Shown one piece after another: positions 51,376-62,250 of a DNA stretch of 64,000 bases. The first letter of the stretch is position 1. Every line of letters begins with the position of its first letter. Position numbers and translations under genes: made by a program. The notes under the pieces were generated by a model that saw nothing but the letters and a program-made list of their open reading frames with translations, searched no databases and was not told the DNA's origin. Origin of the DNA: Dillenia suffruticosa (lineage: Eukaryota; Streptophyta; Magnoliopsida; Dilleniales; Dilleniaceae); NCBI GenBank assembly GCA_033439265.1, contig JAVTVX010000004.1:14273701-14337700 (forward strand), given 5' to 3'.

Positions 51376-52486
51376 CTACAAAGGACATCTGGTAGAGGCA
51401 CCCCTTGTGCCCGGATACGCTTCGGCCGGAGGTATCCGCCAGATCGTCGTGTGTATGGGTGCCCCAGGTTGACCCTCATCGGAGAGGACGTTGAGTATGG
51501 CTCCGTCTAGCACCAGGCGGGGGCACCATACACGGCTGACTAGTTATATGTACATTATTATTTTTTTACAGGCTAGTTGGGGTAGTCTGTGGCCAACATT
51601 GGGGCAGAGAGCCATTCTTTAATACTTGCATTTGGAAAAACCCCCAATGCGCCGTCCTTGGTCGAGGTAGACCATTGCAGGGAATATTTCATTGGCCGGT
51701 TCTTCATGACATTGATGTAAAATTTTGGGATGCATATCTTGATTTCTGATGTGTGCGTATTATATATGATTTTGAAATAACATGATCGGTTTGCACACTA
51801 TGGATATTTTCTTATCTTATGCTTTGACACTCCAAGTTCACCCTCGATATTGATAGTATGGTGTCAATCCCCTCACTTACTGAGTATCCTCCCATAGATA
51901 CTCACCCCTCACTTTCTTTCCCACAGGATTAGTGTTGGATCGAGGAGATACCACTGGGCTTGGGTATGGATATTTTCCATCTCTTCCGCTATGATGATTG
52001 GTGATATTATTATGTATTGGAGATTTTAGATTGACCAATGTATTTATATAAATTTTCTGGGATGACTGTATAAATTATGGACTTTTATTCGTGAAACTTT
52101 CGTGTTGATTATTTCATTGCATTGAGGCATTTGTAAATATTTAAAAATAACTTGGGAATTTATTTTATATATGCATAGAATTTAAGTCCGCTCGGTGTGG
52201 CGGTTGCTCATGCTCTAGTTGGGCGTGACAGTAGAGGTCTGTTGCTAGGACTGCTATGAACTTTATAGCCTTGCGTTGTTCTGGATGTTGGCTGGGATAT
52301 CTGTTGATTTTGGAGAGGCCGGGATGGCCAATTATTTATTTTTACAGGATGAATGTCATATACAGGTGGAATTGTACATGGGAAACCTCCGATTTATGGA
52401 GAGGTTCTGCCCGATTTTCTGTAAAAATACAGCCGGCATCCAGGGACAACGGGCGGCTGTTCACGATCCCGGTTCGGGGCGTGACA

Positions 52487-52491
52487 CATCG
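52487..52491. repeat. Target-site duplication of the solo LTR, right (CATCG)
   Basis: It directly follows GGGCGTGACA and is identical to 49555-49559. Confidence 0.92.
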
Positions 52492-53505
52492 TGATAAAAT
52501 AACTCATCTGGCCAATCATGGTTTGTCCTCTATCCATGTGCTCCAGTTTGTCCTAAATCATTTGAAAGGTGATTGGTTGAATGCTCGATGATTCTCCTTC
52601 TTCAGTCCTTCTTTCTTTTCTCAGTTCATTCTCAGTCTCCTCATCGGCTTCAGCTTCAATATCCTCAGCCTGTCTCTTGCTTATTCCCCTTTCTTTTCTT
52701 ACCTGTACTCCCTCATTATTACTCATCCATCTAGCCCATAGCATTGAGGATGTATTGATTGAATTCTTGTCACTTAATTCAACAATTGAATCTTTCTCCA
52801 ACTCCACTATATTCTTATACAAATATCAGTTATCATACTAGTATAGGGTAAGAGAGAGCTCTCAGATCTATGTGCAAAAATCATAAAGTGGGAAACTATA
52901 TAATAGAAGTCGAGATTTTTTCCACTAATGATACAAGTCATTAACCACAAGTCATCCTTTGAAATTGTAGTATAGTTGACTACTCTTGGTCTTAGTACAT
53001 GACTGACTATCAAATGTAAAATTCTTTCATGAAAATGAAGTTCGGTACACTATTATTTACCATAGTTAGAACCTTGTCACCATAGACAACCCTAGCATTA
53101 TCCAGATGGCTTGATTTCATGTAGGGTTCACATTTTTCATAGGGGACCCATGAAATTCCATTATCTTCACATATCTTTCTAGGTGTTACTTTAAATGCCT
53201 TTCCATTCACAAAGGTCTTGAATGTACATGAAACAAAATTATCATCAATGGTGATTCACATCTTATCCATAGGTTCTTCACAGATAACTTCTAGATTATG
53301 GTAGAATAGTTTGACTTATTTCTCATGCATATACTTGTTAGGATTCAAGAGGGAAGTATGGCACACCTCAATCAAGTGTTCTTCATATTTAAGTTTACTC
53401 TTTTCAGAAACTCCCAATCTATCAATCTCCCATGGTTCATTTTCCTCTTTGCAAACACCTTGTTGAACAAATCACTTTATTTCATTGACTGAAATTCATA
53501 AGTGT
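52492..53505 (-). pseudogene. SIRE-C env-like protein (plant transposon protein domain), interrupted
   Basis: The minus strand from about 53490 reads YMHEK, VKLFYHNLEVICEEPMDKM, TIDDNFVSCTFKTF, then NGKAFKVTPRKICEDNGISW (53010-53210), FIFMKEFYI, and IVSHVLRPRVVNYTTISKDD, LWLMTCIISGKNLDFYYIVS (52807-53013). After that comes an acidic, Glu/Lys-rich tail (52553-52822). This order matches the 'putative plant transposon protein' domain found in the env-like frames of SIRE and Athila elements. Stops are present (for example after DKM and at 52553, both possibly from single transitions). The solo LTR interrupts it at 52491. True envelope function is unproven in plants. Confidence 0.72.
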
Positions 53506-53506
53506 T

Positions 53507-56500
53507 GTCACGTCCCGACCCTCGAGTCGAGCACACAACTACCGTTGCATTATCTCGGCATACAAGTAGCATCTCCCCATATACCAGGACAATACAAGAC
53601 ATTCATTTTCACCTGTTTAAAATCTGTTTTCCCTCAAAATATAATTTTCCAAGTAAGAAAATTTTAAAATGCAGCACTGTGCCTCAATACATGAATATAC
53701 AACGAATTCGAGAGTTTCAATTTATATTTATAATAACGTAATTATAGTCATTTCATAAAATGTACATTGGTCATTCTATAGACCTCAAATATATACATCA
53801 TCCAACTTCATCATAGAAGAATGGTTGGTACCAGACCCAATACTCGTCGTCTCCAAAGGTATGTCAAGTGTGTCGAAAGTTTCTCGACACGTCTCCCTGC
53901 CAAATCTATATCTATCATCATAGAAAAAGAGGGGTGAATATTAAGGAAAATATTTAGTGAGTGAGAGAATTGACATTATGTTATCAATATAAGGTGTGAG
54001 TAAGGAGTGTCAAAACACATTCTTAAAACATGATGATATTATAAATCAAGTATGACATTTCTATAAATCATGAAATCATGTATCATACATCTTAATATCA
54101 ATATATGCATCCATTTATCTTGAGAAAATCATTTAGAGCTTGCTAATAAAATATTCCTAACAATGGTCTACCGTGACCAATGATAGACTCATTGTGGTTT
54201 TATATACAAGTAATAAAACATTTAACTCTATACCCCAATGTTGGCCACGAATCTCAGCAAGGACTAGCTCATGTCTACGTGCATACACATAATCAATCAT
54301 GTATAGAATCTCATCCGGTGCTAGATAGTGGCGTTACACATGTCCTCCCCGATTTGGTTCAATCGGCCGCAACTATACATATAATTGAGGATACCTCCTG
54401 CAAAAGTGTATCCAGATACAAGGGGTGCCTCAACAAATACTCTTCGTAATTACGGTAGTCCATCAATGACATCATCGCATCATAAGTAAGCACCCGGCCC
54501 ATACACTTCAATTAAACCATTTCAATTCAGTATGCCAATGCAATGAAAGCATATAAATCATATCAAGTTTTTAAAGAGTAGCACGATATTATTTCAATAC
54601 AATTCATAGAAGCATATCATTTGAATCAATCATTTGAGACATTCCAATGATCACAAAGAGAAATATTTATAAAACATAGTCCAAATTTCATATTTTCACA
54701 CATGTCATAAAATATGTCAGTTTGAAAAGTTATAAAACATGTATTTTTGCCCAATCAAGAATATAGCGTCAAAATCCCACTCACATATATGGAAGGGTAT
54801 GTCACTCCCTAAAATATACGACGAAATGTAAGAATTATACACCACTTGCTCGGTCACCAACCGTGTCACTATAATGTAACACATAATATATATAAATAAA
54901 ATTGGAAATCACTATGTAAATTATATTTTAAATAAATCCTTCATCTAGAACCAAAGTTTAGGATATCATAGGTAGGCTTCTAATGTGTATATAGGTTGTT
55001 CCATTTTTATCACTAAACCACCAACTTTAATTGCTTATTTATAAATACACCTTATAATTTCACCACAAATATCGGTAAATAAAAATCTACATTATCAATT
55101 TAGGGTTCTCCCTAGAACTTCCTATACATAACTCACCATATATACATATATGTCTCCAAATTACATGTTAAACTCATTCTCAATCTTTATCACATTCTAT
55201 CTCCTTGTATACTCAAAATAGTCCACTAAATTTCAGAAATTAGTATGTTCAAGATTTCACCTCCTTTATGTACAAATAGTCCATATTCACCTTGCACATT
55301 GTATACAAATTATATATGCACACACACATTCATCACACTTCTAAACCCTACACACATTATGACCCTTTCTCCTTACCATTTACTCCTTGGCTAGCATAAA
55401 AATGGCCTCACATCAATCATCTTTAGTGTAGAAAATTTCTACACATATTAATCCACATTCTTTGGCCTTTAAGTTAGTTTTCTTGCACAACAACATCCAT
55501 TTGGTTTCAACCAACAATTACCCTATTTTTCAGCCAACAAGTATAATTACATACTTATAATCTCATTCAAATTTCTGCACACCCGATTCACAAAACGTAG
55601 GACAAGTTTCCAGCTCACTAATACACCTTTCTCTCTTCCAACTTCTTAGCCAAACACAACCAAATTTACATATACATTTCTTACATCAATTAAATCAACA
55701 ACCACACATATTTTCATCACTTTCGCATCAAAATTCTACACACATAATTTGCCTTTTGAAAACTACATTCAGCTCACCAAAATATAGTATTTTCATCCTA
55801 ATTCTCGGCCAGACGAGATTCAAATTTTCTGCACACATTTCTCATGGTTCACTTGGGTTCCTCCTAGACTTTTAGTTGTAAAAACATGCTAAAAACATCA
55901 CATTAACACATTCATACAAGGTTCGAAATTTTCAGCAAAGTGCATAATTCTTTTTACCTCAGATTTTGATGCTTCAAGCCCAACCGTGACCTCCCTGCAC
56001 AAGATCCTTCTTTCCTCCTTGCTCTTAGCTCTCGGCCACCTCTTGTTCACCAAGCTAGCTTCCTTCTCTTGGCACCAAAACAAGGTATGTTATATTAGGG
56101 TTTGAGAGGAATGAATCTACATAAAAATTGCAAAGTGGTGTTTGAAGAAACCAAACCTTTCTTCAATGGAGTTGTTCTCGGCCTCCTTTTGTTCTTCACT
56201 ATGCAAGACTCCTCATTTTTCCTTAATTTTTGGATATGTTGTAATTGGGTTTATGAGAAAGTGATTTATGTAAAAATATTAGGGTCATGTTGTAGAAAAA
56301 ATTTGAATCTCCCGACCTTGAATCTCACAGCCATGGAGAGACAAATGAAGAGAGTTTCCTTGTCTTTGAACACCTCACAGTTTTTGGGAAGGAGAAGAAG
56401 TGTTGGTTTATTTAATTTGCCTTATCCAATCCTAGCCATCAACATTTTCAAGATGAATTCTAATCCCTTGGATTATTTGGTCACAAGCAGGTCACACTTT

Positions 56501-57464
56501 CTCTCTCTTAGGTTTTCCTCTTTCTCACACAACTAACATCACTTTCTCACACTATAACTCAACTCATTCATTAATTGCATGTCTCCCAACTACCATGATC
56601 CAAAAGCCCATAATTTTTTATCCAATTCCAAGCCAAATCCTCACCATTGGTATATCTTCAAGAAAACTCACTCTTTCACTCAATGAATAGTATTCTTGTC
56701 TCCCACTAACTCAATCCAAGGGCACAAATTAATTCATCTCACTTCAAGTTAATTTCCACCATTAGATTAATTCTTCAAGACCAAGAAATATCTTCTCTCT
56801 TCACTTCATGGCCGGCCATTCACATTCCCTCTCTTTTCTCTCTTATTTGGTCACGGTTTGGGGAGAAGAAAATTGACAAGTCACTTCTAGTTTCAACCAT
56901 TGATCATCTCTAGAATTATTTCTCACCATTTGATCATTTTATGCCAACCCAAGAATTATTTTCTCTCACTTCATTTATCCAATGGTTAATATTCTAGTCA
57001 CAAATCAGTTAGTTGATTATTAATTTCAAATAAGTTTCTTGACTTATAAATATTACATTTTGACTACGAAAATTTTTATAATTTTAAGTTAGATCCAAAA
57101 CCTCATATTAGGCCTAATTTAATTTATCTCACATTAAAACGTGGTCATTTAGTCTTTCCAAGACACATTCAACCCGGCTGGGGTTTTACCAGTAATTTTC
57201 TAGAAAATTTTTGATTTAACTCTATGAACTAAGATCTACCCAAATTTGAGGTTCTTATACTCTTTAGAGTCATCCACATTATTATTGGACCATCAGTAGT
57301 CATTTTGAAAATTTTTGAATTTTCGACAATTGGGTTAAAATTTTTCGAGAGTTGTTTTAGCGGAAAATTTTTTTAATGGATTTTCTATATAGAAATATGA
57401 GTAATAACATATATAAAATGAAGAGAAGTACAATAGTGAGTACACCAAGATATCGGTATTACAA
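53507..57464 (-). mobile_element. Diverged Tekay/Del-like LTR copy, inverted relative to the solo LTR
   Basis: Read on the minus strand the sequence ends ...GGGACGTGACA at 53507, like the solo LTR end. Homology is seen in inverted orientation: ACATTGGTCATTCTA with CATCATAGAAGAATGG at 53763-53825 matches the reverse of 51960-52040. 54230-54500 matches the GGTAGAGGCACCCCTTGTG and GGGCACC region near 51380-51540. The far end may be TGTAATACC at 57464 on the minus strand. The flanks AAGTG and AACTG differ by one base, so a target duplication is possible but unproven. Plus frames such as 56102-56536 are spurious. No internal gag-pol is present, so this is a solo or truncated LTR. Confidence 0.6.
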
Positions 57465-57639
57465 ACTGGATTTCAGTACTTTGTTTAAAAATGCCTAGGA
57501 TATGCTTTGTGATAAGAAAATCATATGTTTTTTATTAAACATGACAGTTCATCCATTGTTCTGGTTCTATCCATTATTAACTGCACACACCAGATATTGT
57601 TCCTATTAATGGTATTTTTTGTCATTTTTCTATTATCTC

Positions 57640-58460
57640 TACATTTGGTTACGTTGATTGAGAAGTAAATCAGTAGCATAATAGACTTGGACACATAGGG
57701 CAAGAGATGATGAATCAGTTAGCAACAAGTGGTTTGTTGGACCCTTTAATCAGATTCGAGTTGTCCGTATATGAGTTTTACTTAACCGACAAAACTATAA
57801 AAAAATCATTTGACAATGCAATGAGAGTTGGGACTCCATTGCATTTGGTCCACTTTCGTATCTGTGGTCATATGAGTATGAGAGGCTGAAATGGAATTAT
57901 GTATTTTTATTATGTCCATAGACGATTACACGCTTTTTGGTTAATTTTATCTAAACTCGTACAAGTCTAAGGCATTGGAATGCTTCAAGAGATTTATTAG
58001 TGAGTTTTGAAATTAGTTAGACTTGAGAGTGAAGACTCTCAGAACCGAAAAGAGGTGTGAGTATTTGTCAAAACTATTCAATGAGCTTTTTTTCAAAAAG
58101 GATATTATGTGACAACTGACTATTTCTACTACTTCTCGAATGAATGGAGTAGCCGAGAAGAGGAATAGAACTTTGTGGAGATAGCGAGATCTATGATGAC
58201 ACCGGTCAATTTGTTAATCTCCTATTAAGGAGATGTTTTATTGACTGTACCTTACATCTTTAACCATATCTCATTAAACTCTGCAGTAAGTACTCCATTT
58301 GGACTTTGGAGAGGGAGGTTGCCTAACCTTAGCTACTTGAGGTCATGGCACTGTGTCGTACATGATCATGATTTCTCGCATCCGCACGGCAAGTTAGGCT
58401 CGTGAGAAAAGAGATATATCTTTAATAAGATACTTAGAACACTCCAAAGGGAATGTGTTT
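57640..58460 (+). pseudogene. Copia-3 integrase
   Basis: 57707-57889 is open, with MMNQLATSGLLDPLIRFELS, then VYEFYLTDKTIKKSFDNAMR. The CxxC Cys residues of the zinc finger are Tyr or lost. Core blocks RTEKRCEYLSKLFNELFFKK (about 58040-58105), MNGVAEKRNRTLW-like (about 58140-58175) and a worn PFGLWRGRLPNLSYLRSW-like block (about 58290-58350) follow with stops. Confidence 0.8.
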
Positions 58461-58751
58461 TTATGTGGGCATACTGACAGCACTGTTAATTAAATTAAGT
58501 CTCGTGATGCCACATTTCTTGAGGATAATAGGAGCGATCTATTTAGAGGTGAACAGGTTCTCTCTCCTCGTAAAAATATTAAGGGAGCATACTTAAACGT
58601 CGTTTCACGAATGAGGGTGAGACCCTCATTGTGACTCTTGAAAATGATGAGAAATTTAAAGCAGTCCTAAAGGATCTCGTGGATGCGAAGAACCATTCAT
58701 TGAAGGTCATAGATGAAGAGAAGGAATCGATGAAAATCAACAAAGTGTGGG

Positions 58752-58865
58752 ACTTAGTTGATTTGCCTCAGGGTAGAAAGATTATTAGGAACAAGTAAGT
58801 TCTCAAGAACTTAGTTGATTTGGCTAAGGGCAGAAAGACCATTGGGAACAAAAAGGTTTTCAAGG
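58752..58865. repeat. 57-bp tandem duplication in Copia-3
   Basis: Copies start at 58752 and 58809 with ACTTAGTTGATTTG(C/G)CT and run to GTTCTCAAG or GTTTTCAAG. They have diverged at several positions. 57 is a multiple of three, so the frame was kept. Confidence 0.9.
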
Positions 58866-58869
58866 TCAA

Positions 58870-59330
58870 AATAAAAGGTCGACGGATCGATGGAGAGGTA
58901 TATATATAGCCCGTCTAGTAATGAAGGGTTACAATCAGACTAAGAGGTTAGACTATCGAGGAGTCGAAGTCCAATTTCTCTCGATCTGTTTACATTTAGT
59001 AATTGTCATGAACTTGGATCTGGAATTACACTAGATGACATAAAAACCGCTTTCTGTATATGGAAGTTTTGGATGAGTAGGTTTACATGGAGCAACTCTC
59101 TGGGTTCATTCTAGTAGGTCATGAGAATAACATCTATCAACTTCGAATGTTGATATACAACCTAAAATAGTCATTTAGACGGTCGTATCTAAAATTTCAC
59201 AAGAATGTGATATCTATGGTTTTATAATGATCGGGTAGGACCATTGTGTTTATCTGATATGTTTTAATGACTCTTTTGTGTTCATATTCTTATATGTGTG
59301 TGATATTTGTTAGTCGGGAACAACAAAGAG
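58870..59330 (+). pseudogene. Copia-3 reverse transcriptase
   Basis: Readable parts are the SLVMKGYNQTKRLDYRG-like block (58912-58965), the ELH-DDIKTAFCIWKFWMS-like motif-A region (about 59020-59080) and the MEQLSGFILVGHENNIYQLR block (about 59085-59145). The C-terminal part with the YVDD box is not readable (about 59280). Confidence 0.72.
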
Positions 59331-59689
59331 ATCGAATAAAGATCCAGAGAGATCACTTGAGAAGGATGTTAACTCTTTAACAAGAGTTCTACATCAGAAA
59401 GATTTTTAAGTATTTCGAGATGAGCGATTACAACACATTGATACTTTTATCGCTAAAAGTGAAGATCTGAGTCTTGACATGTGTCTTAAAATATGAGAAG
59501 AACTAAGGGAGATAAGTAAAATCTCTTATACCGGTGTAATATTTATTCTTATGTATGAGATGAGGCATATATGACTAGACATTTGTTTTCCAGCCAATCT
59601 AGTCAGTAGGTATCAATCGAATCCTGGAAGGGATCACTGAACAGCAGTGAAAAGGATTCTGAAATATTTCAAAGAAACTGCAGACCTCT

Positions 59690-60190
59690 CCTTATTTATA
59701 GAGGAGGTGATTTGCATTTCGATGGATATTCAAACGCTGATTGGGGTGGCGATTTGGATAGACGCATATCGATTAGTTTTTTGCTATCTTGCTCAATAAA
59801 TGATACCATGTCTTGGAAAAATAAGAAACAAATCTGTGTATCTCTATCTGTGATAGAGACTAAGTTTGTGGCATACTCAGTGACAGTTCAAGGGAGTGTT
59901 TTGGTTTCAGAGATTTCTGGATAATTCAGGGATTGTGACAGAAAGTGAGAGGACAGTGATGATTTATAGTGATAATTAGGTCGGTATTGCCTATAACTAA
60001 CACTCTAAGTATCACAAAAAGACCAAACACATTGATATCGGATACCATTTTGTAAAAGATATCACCAAGAAGGGTGTAGTGATATTTAAGCATATTTTTA
60101 TACAGTATGGTGGTTGATCTCTTCACCAAACCCTTAATGAAAAATTCTTTTGTGAGACATATGGAATCATTGGATTTACATATAATTTGA
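59690..60190 (+). pseudogene. Copia-3 RNase H
   Basis: 59712-59924 is open: GYSNADWGGDLDRRIS, then SWKNKKQICVSLSVIETKFV. The first catalytic Asp (SDAD in Copia-1) is Asn here. After a shift, KHKKTKHIDIGYHFVKDIT-like and VVDLFTKPLMKNSFVRHMES-like blocks reach 60180. It corresponds to 17640-18110. Confidence 0.82.
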
Positions 60191-61307
60191 TGTTTCTCAC
60201 TATGTGTTGTTTTTTATACTTATTGAAATATATGACATGCATGCATTATTAAGTCACAAGTTTATTTTTTACATTTATTTATTGTCATATATTTTGTGAT
60301 ATGTTGTGATAAAAGATATGATAGACAAGAGTGGTCGACTCTCACACACGAGTGACCACCTCTAGTTCTGAGTGAGCGGGAATGAGACGATTTCTAGTTA
60401 TATGAGACTTTGTGAATGGCCCTATTAAAATATAAGTCGCATTGATATGAGTTCAGGATGAGGTCATATGCAATATAACCGACATCCACGTTGACTGTGA
60501 GAAGCTAGGTTAAGATCTCAGATATCACCTGCGTCAAGTGATATCGTCTCTGAGGTACTTTCTCTGAGATCTTTGAGGTAAAGTTTTATATAGATTGAGA
60601 TCCATACCTGCATACTATTAAAAAAATTTGATGTATGCTCTTTTGAGAGATGGAGGAATGATACTAGACACGTATTTCATACAGCATGTGATAATATGAC
60701 CAAGGGATAATGGGAGCTATTATTTTAGACAATAGTATGATTAAAGATCCCCGTTCCCACTATGTGAGACTCGAAATTCATTGGATAGGATCTCTTGTAC
60801 CCTTATAAATTTCGTCTATCTTTTAAGGTTTTATTTTGGTGTTACTACTTTAGCATGTCACTAAAAAATCATGGTTGATTCGGTTTTGCGGTATATATTT
60901 AGGAAAGTAGTTAAGATGAGATTGAAAGTTAATAGTATGAAAGGAAGACCAATCAGTATTATATCATAATCTTATATTCACCAGTCGATCTGTTATATTA
61001 ATCCATATTGGGATTCAAACATAATAATGAATATACAGTCGAGCAAATGATTGTGGATCACTTTCAATGAGTAAAGTGGCTCGATGGATATAATTGCGTT
61101 GAATTTGGGGTACAACAAGTTCTTTTTGATACTAACAATGGCTTATCGATCATCCTAACAGGTGTATCAAGAACTTTTGCTCACAGGTGTACTTACCGGT
61201 CGCACGACGCCCAATTCTATATGAAAGTCCAATAGAGTGATGTGAGAGATCACATAATTTGTGATTTTGTGACGGATGTAAAATGCCTTCGTGTGCAAGT
61301 GAGAGAT
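60191..61307 (+). other. Copia-3 3' non-coding region
   Basis: It is homologous to 18111-19287 and 41086-42777. Shared words include TGGTCGACTCTCACACACGA, GATGAGGTCATATGC and GTACTTACCGGTCGCACGA near 61200. No frame. Confidence 0.75.
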
Positions 61308-61349
61308 ATTAATAATTATCTCCACTTGGGGCATTTTTTATTAACCAAA

Positions 61350-62250
61350 CACTACAAAATAAATGCTCTATGTAGACGATTGAAAATCGTATGGTAAACC
61401 TAGTAAAACCATCGAGAGAACTTTCTCCAACAGATGCATCTTCGGTTGGCTATACACTTGTCGGGATTGGTTTCTCCCAACGGTTCTAGTCACCATTGGA
61501 GCATGTCCCGACCTATACAAACAATTAGAAAAGTATTGGGAAATTGTTTTAACTTGTATCGGTTTAAAAAATGTTGGTAAATGTTACTACATATTATCAT
61601 TGGTTATCACATATATTAGGAAATAATACTAAATTTATCGTCGGTCATATAAATGTTAAAAATTGTTATTATCTTATATCGGTTTAAAAAAACGTTAGCA
61701 AAAGCTACTACCTATTATTGTCGGTTATCACATATGTTAGAAAATATTATTACATTTATCGTCGGTCATATAAATATTAAGAATTGTTATTTTTTTGTAT
61801 CGATTTAAAAATAATTTGATAAAAATTACTAACTATTATCGTCGGTTATCACATGTTAGAAAATGTTACTATATTTATCATCGGTCACCATATGTCAAGA
61901 ATTGTTATTATTATTTATCAGTGGTTATCACAAATATTCATAAATGTTATTACTCATCATCGGAAACGTAGGTGTTACGAATTAAGTTTTTATTGTCGGT
62001 TATACACAAGTGTTAGAAAATGTTAAAGGATTTATCGTCATTGCGAAATGTTAGGAAAAATTACTATTTTTATTTTTAATATTGTCAGTTAGGAAAAAAA
62101 AGTATTTAAATCAATTATTATATATATCGTCGGTTAGCACATGGTTAGGAAATATTACTACTTTCTTTATTGTCGGTTACCATTTTTTACTATAAGTTAT
62201 TGTAAGCTACTATAAGTTACTATTTCCATATATTTTACTATATCTTACTA
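61350..62250 (+). mobile_element. CACTA-like transposon end with a subterminal repeat array
   Basis: CACTACAAAATAAATGCTC at 61350 cuts into the Copia-3 3' LTR. About 180 bp later a repetitive subterminal region starts. Basic units of about 39 bp contain TATCGTCGGTTATCACAT or relatives and then GTTAGAAAATGTTACTA. No transposase is present before the window ends, and the other terminus was not found. Confidence 0.7.
61530..62200. repeat. ~39-bp repeat with trimeric higher-order structure
   Basis: Three unit types alternate: TATCGGTTTAAAAA (61537, 61676, 61796), GGTTATCACAT (61597, 61723, 61843) and CGGTCATATAAATGTTAA or a relative (61641, 61762, 61881). The set of three repeats every 120-140 bp over about 61530-61910. 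More diverged single units continue to about 62200. Confidence 0.8.

Larger units (their letters stand above)
49560..52486 (+). mobile_element. Solo LTR, 2.9 kb, Tekay/Del-like (Ty3/Gypsy)
   Basis: The 2927-bp unit runs from TGTAACACAAAAA to GGGGCGTGACA, with TG...CA ends and a perfect 5-bp target duplication CATCG. The host frame resumes on each side. There is no internal coding region, so this is a solo LTR left by LTR-LTR recombination. TGTAAC...GCGTGACA ends and 2-4 kb length fit Tekay/Del chromovirus LTRs. It contains hairpins near the start, CT and CTT microsatellites, a GC-rich minisatellite, splice-like sites and a 38-bp tandem repeat. The long open frames (up to 219 codons) at 49544-50492 on both strands come from the GC-rich repeat and are not genes. 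Confidence 0.9.
46542..53505 (-). mobile_element. SIRE-like Ty1/Copia element SIRE-C, 3' half, interrupted by a solo LTR
   Basis: The 3' LTR (46542-48640), a polypurine tract (48641-48656), and an env-like frame on the minus strand that spans 53500 down to 49510 form one structure. It is split by the solo LTR at 49560-52486. The pol region and 5' LTR are absent, and the other end is at the Tekay-like sequence starting at 53507. Its LTR is the same family as SIRE-A. Confidence 0.82.
57465..61349 (+). mobile_element. Ty1/Copia retrotransposon Copia-3, 5'-truncated
   Basis: It is a relative of Copia-1 and Copia-2 that starts in the GAG-pre-integrase region at about 57465 and runs through integrase, RT, RNase H and the 3' non-coding region. 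It ends with only about 40 bp of a 3' LTR (61308-61349: TCTCCACTTGGGGCATT), where a CACTA-like end begins. The 5' LTR, gag and protease are missing. It is heavily decayed. Confidence 0.85.

Noticed and set aside
56102-56536. 144-codon plus frame in the inverted LTR copy
   Set aside because: It is within a non-coding LTR on the opposite strand, with no domain and no counterpart in the solo LTR.
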